Source: Caulobacter sp.
GTDB taxonomy: Bacteria; Pseudomonadota; Alphaproteobacteria; Caulobacterales; Caulobacteraceae
Length of the DNA: 53,941 nt
Assembly: GCA_029866155.1 (NCBI GenBank)
Contig: JARWZW010000014.1
Span: forward strand, 1-53,941
Direction of reading: 5' to 3'
In this document: positions 25,484 to 32,887 of the stretch, piece by piece
How the letters are laid out: the number at the start of each line of letters is the position of its first letter
Numbering within the stretch: position 1 is the stretch's first letter
The notes under the pieces: model-generated
The model's input: only the letters and a program-made list of their open reading frames with translations
The model's database searches: none
What the model was told of the DNA's origin: nothing
Program-made: the position numbers and the translations under genes

Positions 25484-27015
25484 AGGTCCAGCGTCAATTG
25501 TGGGTCGGGTCCGGGCCTGGAAACTGGCCTTTTCCGGCCGCCCCGCATGGGAATGCCCGCCCTTCGGCTGCCGTGCCGCTCGACAATGTCCCGGGCCTGC
25601 GGACCATGGGCCGGACCCTGGCGAAGGGCGTGGACCGCCTGCCGGGCGGCCCGGGCGGCGGCGGCGTTGTCGACGATCGGCGGCGGATAGGCCAGGCCGG
25701 CGGCGCCCGGCCAGAGCCAGGGCTCATGGACAAAGCTGTCCGGCACAGAGGCAAGCTCGGGGACATGGGCCCGCAGGAACCGGCCATCCGGGTCCTGGTC
25801 CAGGCCCTGCTTGACCGGGTTATAGACTCGCAGGGTGTTGATGCCCGTGGTTCCCGACTGCATCTGGACCTGCGACCAGTGGATGCCAGGCTCGTAGTCG
25901 ACGAACTGCCGCGCCAGATGCAGGCCGGTCTCCCGCCAGGGCAGCCACAGGTGATAGCTGGCGAAGGACATCAGCATGGCGCGCATGCGAAAATTGATCC
26001 AGCCATGCTGGTTCAGGGCCCGCATGCAGGCATCGACAAAGGGATAGCCGGTCCGCCCTTCGCTCCAGGCCGACAGGCGGTGTGGATCAGCGATCTGTGG
26101 CCGCAGGCCGTCATAGGCCGGGTGCAGGTTCTCGAACTCGAGGCGCGGTTCGTCCTCCAGCTTCTGCATGAAGTGACAATGCCAGTGCTGGCGGCCGATG
26201 AAGGAAACCAGCGAGTCCCGCCAGCGGCCGGCGTCCGGATCCCCGGAGGCTCTGAGCCCGCGCATCCGGACGGCGCTGGCCTGGGCGACTTCCCGCATGG
26301 AGATCGTCCCCCAGGTCAGGTGCGGCGACAGACGGGAACTGGCGTCGAAGGCTGTCACCGGGCTGGACATCCGGAAGCGATAGTCGCGGCCGCGGGTATT
26401 CAGGAAGCTGTCCAGGGTCGCCAGGGCCGCCGCCCGGCCGCCGCTCTGGCGATGGGGGCAGGGATCGGGGGCGAGGCCCAGCTCCGCAGCCTCCGGCAGG
26501 CGGCCAGGCCAGTCACCGTCCAGGGGCGCCAGGCGGTCCGGCGCCGGGGTGGTCGGCTGGGCCATATCCTGGTCCCAGGCCCGGGCCCAGCCGTCGCGCG
26601 ACTTCAGCCGGCGGATCACCCCGAACTGCCGCGGCTCGCGCCAGGGGATGCCCTCGCCCCTGGCCCAGGACGCCACCGCCAGGTCCCGGGCATAGGTCCA
26701 GCCATTGCCGGTCTCTTCATGGCTCCAGAGGGCGGCGATGCCTCGCCGGCCATGCAGCCGGGAAAGCACCTGGACGGCTTCGCCCGCCATCACGCAGAGC
26801 GGCTGTCCCAGTCCCGTCAGGGACCTGTCCAGGTCCGCCAGACATTCCCGCGCAAAGCTCCACTGCCGGGCCGAGGCGTCGGGCTGGGCCCAGAGCTCCG
26901 GCTCGACGATATAGAGGGGAAGGACCGGTCCCGCCCGGGCGGCCAGGGCCAGGGGGCGGTGGTCGAAGGTCCGCAGGTCACGCTTGAACCAGACCACTTG
27001 CAGGGGACCTGTCAT
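25480..27015 (-). CDS. Photolyase/cryptochrome family protein, conventional domain order
   Basis: A 511-residue protein. The Rossmann-like antenna domain starts LQVVWFKRDLRTFDHRPLALA, the classical photolyase opening, and continues with VLPLYIVEPELW and WSHEETGNGWTYARDL. The FAD domain has SSRLSPHLTWGTISMREV, WHCHFMQKLEDEP, EGRTGYPFVDACMRALNQHG, RAMLMSFASYHLWLPWRE and an NPVKQGLDQDPDG segment. It lacks the Cys cluster of its neighbour. Repair of pyrimidine dimers versus a signalling role, and the exact subclass, cannot be settled by eye. It is the middle gene of the operon, overlapping both partners by four bases (ATGA). Confidence 0.92.
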   Translation of the reverse strand: MTGPLQVVWFKRDLRTFDHRPLALAARAGPVLPLYIVEPELWAQPDASARQWSFARECLADLDRSLTGLGQPLCVMAGEAVQVLSRLHGRRGIAALWSHEETGNGWTYARDLAVASWARGEGIPWREPRQFGVIRRLKSRDGWARAWDQDMAQPTTPAPDRLAPLDGDWPGRLPEAAELGLAPDPCPHRQSGGRAAALATLDSFLNTRGRDYRFRMSSPVTAFDASSRLSPHLTWGTISMREVAQASAVRMRGLRASGDPDAGRWRDSLVSFIGRQHWHCHFMQKLEDEPRLEFENLHPAYDGLRPQIADPHRLSAWSEGRTGYPFVDACMRALNQHGWINFRMRAMLMSFASYHLWLPWRETGLHLARQFVDYEPGIHWSQVQMQSGTTGINTLRVYNPVKQGLDQDPDGRFLRAHVPELASVPDSFVHEPWLWPGAAGLAYPPPIVDNAAAARAARQAVHALRQGPAHGPQARDIVERHGSRRAGIPMRGGRKRPVSRPGPDPQLTLDL

Positions 27016-28232
27016 GAAATCCCCAGGTGATCCAGGACGCCGGGGATTCTGCCCTTGAAGGCAAAGAAGCCCTTGGTCGCGCCCGGCCAGAAGGCCTCGT
27101 CCCAGTCCCGGCGCACCGGGGTAAGGGTGATCCCGGCCCGGACCAGTTCCGGAGCCAGCTGCGCCAGGGCCTGGGCCGTCGGCCCCACGGGCGCAAAGGC
27201 CGTCAGGATATGATGGACGCCCGCGGCCTGGGCAGCCGCGGCCAGGTCGGCTGCCGTGAGCCGATCCATGCGGTTGACGGGGCAGCCAAAATGCCCGGCG
27301 GCGCGGGTGACGGCATCGTCGGCGGCGACCTGTGTGAACCGCCGGCCCGCCTCGCCCCATGACAGGGCCGGATCGGCCGCCACGACGGCGCCCTGGATCG
27401 CCGCACCGTCCGGCAACAGGGATTCCGGACTCAGGTCCTCCGGCGTGACCAGCAGCAGAAAGGGCTGGCGCAGGTCAGGGCGCGGCAGGGGGACCAGGGG
27501 CCGGGCTGCGCCGACCGGGGGCTCGGTCAGAGGGACAGCGACCCTGGCCAGGCCCCCGGGGGCAAACCGGCCTTCGGTATGGCGCTCGATGTTGGCCGTG
27601 GTCGCCAGATAGGTCTTGCCCGGGGTCTGGAGCCCGGCGACCCAGCGCCAGGACAGGGTGTTGCTCGCCGCATCCGCATCGATCAGGTGGCGCAGGAAGA
27701 AGTCAGCGCCCAGGGCCCAGGGCAGGCCAAGAGTAAAGATCCAGATCGACGCGAACCACATCCGGGCGTGGTTATGCAGGTAGCCTGTCCGGACCAGTTC
27801 CAGCGCCCAGTCGTCGAACCCCGCGATCCCGGTGGCGCCACGTTCGGCGTCAGTCAGGGCCCGGGCGTCGACGAGACGGCTCCGGCTGTCGTCAAGGGTC
27901 TCGAGATAGCGGGTCCAGACGAACGGCCGCATCTGCAGCCAGCCCTTCCAGTAGGTGCGCCACAGCACCTCCTGCACATACTTCTCGGCGGTCTCGAAGC
28001 GGTGATGGGCCAGGACCGTCGTGACGATCTCTTGCTCGGTGATCAGTCGGCGGCTCACATAGGGCGACAGGCGCGAGACGGCCCCTGGCCGCCCCGGCCC
28101 TGGATCGGTGTTGCGGCCAAGTTCGTAGGGGCGGCCGCTCCGGGGCGCGAAACCTGCCAGCCGATCCAGGGCCGCCTGGCGGGACGGCGGAAAATCGGTC
28201 TCGGCCGGGAGGCCAGGGGCTTGCGTCATCAA
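27012..28232 (-). CDS. Photolyase-like protein with reversed domain order
   Basis: A 406-residue protein, first gene of the operon. Residues about 35-235 look like the photolyase FAD-binding domain: YELGRNTDPGPG, VSRLSPYVSRRLITEQEIV, VLWRTYWKGW, LVRTGYLHNHARMWFASIW, GADFFLRHLIDADAASNTLSWRW and QTPGKTYLATTANI. It has no N-terminal WFKRDLR domain. Instead residues about 265-405 form an alpha/beta segment resembling the antenna fold (AAQAAGVHHILTAFAPVGP, LTPVRRDWDEAFWPGATKGF), placing it after the FAD domain. This order is what I read from motifs; function is unknown. An EcfG-type promoter lies upstream. Confidence 0.85.
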   Translation of the reverse strand: MMTQAPGLPAETDFPPSRQAALDRLAGFAPRSGRPYELGRNTDPGPGRPGAVSRLSPYVSRRLITEQEIVTTVLAHHRFETAEKYVQEVLWRTYWKGWLQMRPFVWTRYLETLDDSRSRLVDARALTDAERGATGIAGFDDWALELVRTGYLHNHARMWFASIWIFTLGLPWALGADFFLRHLIDADAASNTLSWRWVAGLQTPGKTYLATTANIERHTEGRFAPGGLARVAVPLTEPPVGAARPLVPLPRPDLRQPFLLLVTPEDLSPESLLPDGAAIQGAVVAADPALSWGEAGRRFTQVAADDAVTRAAGHFGCPVNRMDRLTAADLAAAAQAAGVHHILTAFAPVGPTAQALAQLAPELVRAGITLTPVRRDWDEAFWPGATKGFFAFKGRIPGVLDHLGIS

Positions 28233-28284
28233 GGCGGGGACTCGGTTCGAAGAACATCCTGCGGGCTGCGACAGCTAGGTCTCA

Positions 28285-28310
28285 AACGGCAATTGCCAAA
28301 TCCCCGTTCC
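28285..28310 (-). promoter_or_regulatory. EcfG-type promoter of the photolyase operon
   Basis: On the minus strand GGAAC (28310-28306), 17 bases, CGTT (28288-28285), ending about 53 bases before the start codon at 28232. It fits the general stress response consensus and implies that all three photolyase-type genes are stress-induced together. Confidence 0.65.
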
Positions 28311-28380
28311 AGCACGGCAGCGTGAAGCCGGTCTCGCCCGGCGATCAAGGCCCTGCCTATTTCCGCCGGGGGCCTGGTAA

Positions 28381-28587
28381 GCGGCCCTGCGCAAGCCGGG
28401 CTGGACGCCGCCCAACCGGGCCTTTGTGGTGGTCGGGAGCCTGCTGTTCTGCGGCATGGCGGTGGCGGCCTGGCCAGCGCTGCTGGCCACCTGTCTGGCC
28501 TGGGTGACATTGGCCGCCTGGCGCAATCTGCGGCTGTTACGGCTTATTTGCCGCCGGGGCGACCGGCAGGCGGAATTGAGGGCATAG
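28381..28587 (+). pseudogene. Membrane-protein fragment, no proper start
   Basis: A frame opening after TAA 28378-28380 reads as part of a membrane protein: KPGWTPPNRAFVVVGSLLFC, then two hydrophobic stretches and a basic RLICRRGDRQAELRA end at TAG 28585. There is no ATG before the first helix; GTG 28426 is the earliest plausible start. It may be the 3' remnant of a larger gene. The rest of the 28233-28681 gap holds the photolyase promoter and the RTX-gene upstream region. Confidence 0.35.
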
Positions 28588-28681
28588 GTTGCATCGACTC
28601 GCGGAAAGCGCTGGTCAAGGCCGGATATCCGCGTTCTATTTGCTGTCATGAGGCTGGCGCCAGACCGGCCAGGAGGACGAC

Positions 28682-29011
28682 ATGGCGATCATCACAGGCG
28701 ACGAGACCAACAACCTTCTGGACGGCGGGGCTGACCCGGACACCCTGAGCGGACTGGGCGGCGACGACATCCTGTCCGGGGCCGGCGGCAACGACACGGC
28801 CAATGGCGGCGAGGGCGACGACACCCTCAATGGCGGCGACGGCGATGATTTCCTGTCCGGCGATGCGGGAGACGACGTCCTCAATGGCGGCAATGGACTG
28901 GACCGGGCCAGCTATGCGAGCGCGACCGCCGGGGGTTGTGGTCGATCTGACCATACAGGGTCTGGCCCAGAATACCGGCGGGGCCGGACTGGACACCCTG
29001 AACAGTATTGA
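28682..29011 (+). CDS. RTX-type calcium-binding protein, 5' part (frameshifted)
   Basis: Starts MAIITGDETNNLLDGG and continues with GGxGxD nonapeptides (GLGGDDILSG, GAGGNDTANG, GEGDDTLNG, GDGDDFLSG). The frame is then lost at a run of five G (28931-28935): removing one G restores ASATAGVVVDLTIQGLAQN in the next frame. That frame runs to a second run of seven G (29129-29135), where removing one G joins it to the long 3' frame. The three parts together would make one protein of about 728 residues. An AGGAGG-like site precedes the ATG. Bases between 29011 and 29086 belong to the middle frame. Confidence 0.7.
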   Translation: MAIITGDETNNLLDGGADPDTLSGLGGDDILSGAGGNDTANGGEGDDTLNGGDGDDFLSGDAGDDVLNGGNGLDRASYASATAGGCGRSDHTGSGPEYRRGRTGHPEQY

Positions 29012-29085
29012 GAACCTGCAGGGCTCCGGCTGGTCCGACACCCTGGTGGGCAACGAGCTCGGAAATCTGATCCTGGGCGGCGCCG

Positions 29086-30870
29086 GTGAGGACAGCCGGT
29101 TCGGACTGGCGGGCAACGACACCCTGCAGGGGGGGCGCCGGCGATGACTTTATCGATGGCGGGGTGGACCGCGACACGGCCAACTATACCGATAGCAGCG
29201 TCGGGGTGACCGTTTCCCTGCTGCTTCAGGGCGCCGCCCAGAACACCGGCAACGGCATGGACACCCTGGTCGGGTTCGAGTCCCTCTGGGGCTCGGGTCA
29301 TGGCGACAGCCTGACCGGTGACGCGGCCGCCAACAACCTTCTGGGACAGGCAGGGGATGACGCGCTTTTCGGGCTGGAGGAGTCGGACTTCCTGACCGGC
29401 GGTTTTGGCAATGACCTGATTGATGGCGGCGCCGGTGAGGACTACGCCCTGTATCTGGAAGCAACATCGGGGGTGACGGTTTCGCTCGGCTTGCAAGGGG
29501 CGGCGCAGAATACAGGCGTGACCGGGCTGGACACCCTGGTCTCCATCGAGCGGCTGGTCGGCTCGCAGTTTGATGATGTGCTGACTGGCGACGGTGGCGA
29601 CAACGGGTTTGTCGGGGCCGGCGGCCGCGATCTGATCAGCGGCGGCGGCGGAATCGACTGGGCCAGCTACAGCGGCGCAACCAGCGGGGTCACCGTCAGC
29701 CTGCTGAACAAGAAGTACCAGGATACCGTCGGAGCCGGCTTCGACATGCTGGTCAGTATCGAGAGCCTGTTTGGTTCGGCCCTGAATGACAGCCTGACCG
29801 GCGACAAGCGCAACAATATACTGGGTGGCGGCCCGGGCGATGATGTCCTGGACGGCGGCGCGGGCCTGGATCTGGTCTATTACGGAAGCGATCTGGCCAG
29901 CAGCGGGGTGATCGTTTCGCTGCTGCAGCAGGGCATTGCCCAGGACACCCTCGGCGCCGGACTGGACATTTTTGTCGGCTTCGAGGGGATCACCGGCTCC
30001 CGCTTCAACGATGATCTCAATGGCGATGACGCCACCAACCAACTGAATGGCTGGGGCGGCGCCGACATCCTGCGTGGTGGCGGCGGCGACGATCGGATCC
30101 AGGGTGATTTTTTCAGCGGAATGAGCGTCGTCGAAACCGGACTGGCCGGCGATGACCAGCTGTTTGGCGAGGACGGCGCCGACACCCTGATCGGCGGGGC
30201 GGGCGACGATCTGCTGGACGGCGGCGCTGACCTGGACACCGCCGACTTCAGCGGCGCGACCCTGGCCATGACCGTGGACCTTGGGGCCGGAACGGCGGTT
30301 GGCGAGGGGTCGGACAGTCTTGTCTCCATCGAGAATGTCATCGGTTCCGACCAGAACGACCTTCTGACCGGAGACGGACAGGCCAATGTCCTGCGCGGCG
30401 GCGGTGGCAAGGACCAGCTGACCGGCGGCGCGGGCGATGACCAGCTTCAGGGCGACAATGGCATCGACCTCCTGATCGGCGGCACAGGCAGCGACCGGCT
30501 GACCGGCGGAACCGGCGGCGACAGCTTTGTCATCCAGCAGGCATCCATCGGGCCCTCCAGCCTCAATGCCCTGCGCGAAAAGGATCAGCTGCTCGATCTC
30601 AGCTTTGCCGGCGGCGACCGGATCGACCTGTCGGGCATCGACGCCAATACGGCCCTCGCCGGCGACCAGGCCTTCAGCTTTGTCGCCGCCTTCACGAGCC
30701 AGGCCGGCCAGGCGACTCTGATCTTCAGCGCCGCCACAGGCAAGACCACCCTGTCCCTGGACGTCGATGGCGACGGAAAGCAGGACTACCAGATGCTGAT
30801 CACCGGCGATGTCTCGGCCTCGACCGGCGACCTCAGCACCGGCCCCAATGACGGCGGCTGGCTGTTGTAG
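29086..30870 (+). CDS. RTX-type calcium-binding protein, 3' part
   Basis: Real coding in this frame begins near 29130 after the second G-tract. About five modules of roughly 80 residues repeat the order SGVTVSLxLQGxAQNTG, GLDTLVSIExLxGSxxxDxLTGD, then glycine-rich nonapeptides ending DGGAGxDxAxY. Nonapeptides of the GGxGxDxLx type bind calcium in beta-rolls. The last 110 residues (GGTGGDSFVIQQASIG, LDLSFAGGDRIDLSGID, TTLSLDVDGDGKQDYQMLI) are a type I secretion C-terminal region. No signal peptide and no adjacent secretion genes are seen. No enzymatic domain is recognised, so it could be a surface or matrix protein. Confidence 0.85.
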   Translation: MRTAGSDWRATTPCRGGAGDDFIDGGVDRDTANYTDSSVGVTVSLLLQGAAQNTGNGMDTLVGFESLWGSGHGDSLTGDAAANNLLGQAGDDALFGLEESDFLTGGFGNDLIDGGAGEDYALYLEATSGVTVSLGLQGAAQNTGVTGLDTLVSIERLVGSQFDDVLTGDGGDNGFVGAGGRDLISGGGGIDWASYSGATSGVTVSLLNKKYQDTVGAGFDMLVSIESLFGSALNDSLTGDKRNNILGGGPGDDVLDGGAGLDLVYYGSDLASSGVIVSLLQQGIAQDTLGAGLDIFVGFEGITGSRFNDDLNGDDATNQLNGWGGADILRGGGGDDRIQGDFFSGMSVVETGLAGDDQLFGEDGADTLIGGAGDDLLDGGADLDTADFSGATLAMTVDLGAGTAVGEGSDSLVSIENVIGSDQNDLLTGDGQANVLRGGGGKDQLTGGAGDDQLQGDNGIDLLIGGTGSDRLTGGTGGDSFVIQQASIGPSSLNALREKDQLLDLSFAGGDRIDLSGIDANTALAGDQAFSFVAAFTSQAGQATLIFSAATGKTTLSLDVDGDGKQDYQMLITGDVSASTGDLSTGPNDGGWLL

Positions 30871-30876
30871 ACGGGC

Positions 30877-31941
30877 CTATGCTGGCGGCAGTTCCGGGCT
30901 GATGGCCTGCTGGATCGCCTCGCCGCGGAAGCCGATCATCTCGGCCTGGATCACGCCAGGCAGGACGGCCACGTCATAGAGCTCGTCGATGGTGTGGGCC
31001 AGGCGCATCCATTCGACGGTGACGCCGGTGTCGATGTCGACGATGATCAGGCCGCAGCGAGGTACGGCGTCGCGGCGGGACAGTTCCCCGTCCAGGGCCA
31101 GGCCGGCAAAGGTCAGGTTGTTGCGGGGGCGGGACAGGCCGATCACCGCATGGCGGCCGATGAAGGCCAGGCCCCGGGCGTATCCCGGACAGAAGGCTAC
31201 CGGGTTGAATTCGCCGCTGTCCCGGTCGATCCAGCCAAACTGTCCATGGCCTGAATTCAGCACCCAGAACCGGCCGTCATAGAGCCGGGGCGAATGGGGC
31301 ATGGACAGGCCGCTGGCCACCACCTCGCCGCTGGCCACATCCAGCACCACCCCGCCGTCCGTGCGCCGCTCGCGCCAGCCGTCCAGCACATCGCTGCGGC
31401 TGACCGCCGTGACATAGGCCGGCCGGGTCCCGTCCATGGCCAGGCCGTTCAGGTGGCAGCGGTCCTCGGGGACCCAGGCCGTGATGAAGGGCGGCTTCCA
31501 CAGGGGCCGGAAACTGCCCGTCTGGCTGATGCCGCAGAGGCTGTTGAACAGGGTGTTGACGAAGATGGGGCCGTCTTCGCCCAGGCCGATGTCATGGCAG
31601 TCGATGCGGCCGGTGACCCGCCCCTCCCGGGGGACAAACCGCCGGTCAACGCCTTCCGCCGTGACCCTTCCCGGCGCCATGTCGTTATCGAACCGCCAGA
31701 GGGCATGCATGCTGCTGGTCCAGAGGCTCTGGCCGTCGGTCCAGAGCCCCTGGCACTGCTCGATCAACCGCTCATGGGCCCGGACCGAGCCATCCGGCCG
31801 GCGCCCGACCATGACCAGCCGGCCCGCCTGATAGGTGGTCAGGGCGATACTGGCCCCGGCCTTTGCCAGCCAGCCGGAGAAATCCGGGGAGAACAGCAGC
31901 ATGGGGCCGGGGGCGGCGGAATCGGTCATGGCATCAGGCAT
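30877..31941 (-). CDS. TIGR03032-family protein
   Basis: A 354-residue protein with a beta-propeller-like sequence rich in strand-turn repeats. Features are FSPDFSGWLAKAGASIALTT at the start, LIEQCQGLWTDGQSLWTSS, HDIGLGEDGPIFVNTLFNSL, HLNGLAMDGTRPAYVTAVS, GLSMPHSPRLYDGRFWVLNSG and GYARGLAFIGRHAVIGLSRPR, closing with HTIDELYDVAVLPG. This matches the conserved hypothetical family TIGR03032, often encoded near RTX or other exported repeat proteins. Its biochemical role is unknown. It is convergent with the RTX gene, with stops seven bases apart. A 122-bp stretch of its 3' half is duplicated at 32124-32245. Confidence 0.85.
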   Translation of the reverse strand: MPDAMTDSAAPGPMLLFSPDFSGWLAKAGASIALTTYQAGRLVMVGRRPDGSVRAHERLIEQCQGLWTDGQSLWTSSMHALWRFDNDMAPGRVTAEGVDRRFVPREGRVTGRIDCHDIGLGEDGPIFVNTLFNSLCGISQTGSFRPLWKPPFITAWVPEDRCHLNGLAMDGTRPAYVTAVSRSDVLDGWRERRTDGGVVLDVASGEVVASGLSMPHSPRLYDGRFWVLNSGHGQFGWIDRDSGEFNPVAFCPGYARGLAFIGRHAVIGLSRPRNNLTFAGLALDGELSRRDAVPRCGLIIVDIDTGVTVEWMRLAHTIDELYDVAVLPGVIQAEMIGFRGEAIQQAISPELPPA

Positions 31942-32123
31942 TTACAAGGTTGGCCCAGGGTTGGCCACCTATGTAGTAGGTCCGCACTGGACTGTTCCGG
32001 GGCGGGACCGTTCAGTCTTGGGAAGGGCCGTCGTCGCCTTGCCGGAGCGTCAATGGCCCGAGAAAAGAAGACTACCCCCGCCCAAATCAGCATTGCGACG
32101 CCGCAGTATGCGTAACTTTCAGA

Positions 32124-32245
32124 TCATAGAGTTCGTTGATCGTATGGGCTAGGCGCATCCGTTCGACGGTGACCTCGGTGTCGATGTCCACGATGAACAG
32201 GCCGCAGCGCGGGACAGCGTCGCGGCGCGACAGCTCCTCGTCCAG
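32124..32245 (-). pseudogene. Duplicated fragment of the TIGR03032-type gene
   Basis: Aligns without gaps to 30974-31095, differing at roughly one base in eight by eye. On the minus strand it still reads LSRRDAVPRCGLFIVDIDT and VERMRLAHTINELYDL, close to the intact gene. Both flanks are unrelated, and no start or full domain remains. It is a remnant of a second copy or of a local duplication. Confidence 0.75.
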
Positions 32246-32269
32246 AGGCAGCGACGGGTTCAGCCATCA

Positions 32270-32434
32270 GGCTAGCCGGCTGAAGGCGGTTATCAAGATC
32301 GGATGGACACGGGACACCGTCTATGTTGACGGCCATGGCGCGGCGGACTTTGTGGCCCTGCTGCGGGGCGTCCGTGACAGCAACGGGGGGGGAAGGATGT
32401 GTTCCGCCTCTTCAAGGCTCCATTCGCGTCTTGA
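32270..32434 (+). pseudogene. Unidentified gene remnant with a G8 tract
   Basis: A frame reading LKAVIKIGWTRDTVYVDGHG, then AADFVALLRGVRDSNGG, reaches a run of eight G near 32395. In the next frame it continues KDVFRLFKAPFAS and stops at 32432-32434. The two pieces look like one C-terminus split by a frameshift. I do not recognise it. The remaining bases between 31942 and 32492 show no further gene. Confidence 0.3.
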
Positions 32435-32492
32435 GCCCCGGTCGCGGGCGTTGTATCGGGCATGCAAGGATTTCGAGACGAAGGCGAAGACC

Positions 32493-32723
32493 ATGGCTTC
32501 CGACTATCACCGCGGCGAGATGGACATCCAGGAGCAGGCCTCCACCTATGACGCCTTCATGGGCATGACCAAATGGGGCAGCCTGATCCTGGCGGTCTTT
32601 CTCTTGATGGCGACCATTTGGTTCTGCACCCCGGCCGGCTTTGTCGGCGGGCTGGTTCCCGGCCTGGCGCTCGCCGTAGTCGGGTTCCTGGCCCTGCGCG
32701 ACAAGAAGAGCGGCGGCCACTAG
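32493..32723 (+). CDS. aa3-type cytochrome c oxidase subunit IV
   Basis: A 76-residue protein: a short polar N-terminus with DYHRGEMDIQEQASTYDAFMGMTKWG, then two membrane helices (about 26-45 and 48-67) and a charged DKKSGGH tail. This is the pattern of the small bacterial aa3-oxidase subunit IV found in Alphaproteobacteria, which packs beside subunits I and III. The frame extends far upstream but only this part matches a family. ATG 32493 is preceded by an AAGGCGAAG ribosome binding site. It stands before the transhydrogenase operon, not with the other oxidase genes. Confidence 0.88.
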   Translation: MASDYHRGEMDIQEQASTYDAFMGMTKWGSLILAVFLLMATIWFCTPAGFVGGLVPGLALAVVGFLALRDKKSGGH

Positions 32724-32887
32724 ACAGGGCTGACCAGCGCCCCGATCCCCCTCCCGGAGCGCAGCCGCCGGGCGCTGCGGCATGATTTTCCGCAGTGCAC
32801 CGCTGTGGGCTCGACAGACGATAAGATTGTCCCCTAAACAGGGGTCTGGGGCCGGATTTGATACCGGCGTTGGGGGAGTCTGACGGC

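Noticed and set aside
28233..28400. ECF11-type (RpoE/ChrR) promoter before the photolyase operon
   Set aside because: A TGATCG lies upstream but no matching -10 at the expected spacing; the EcfG-type site fits far better.
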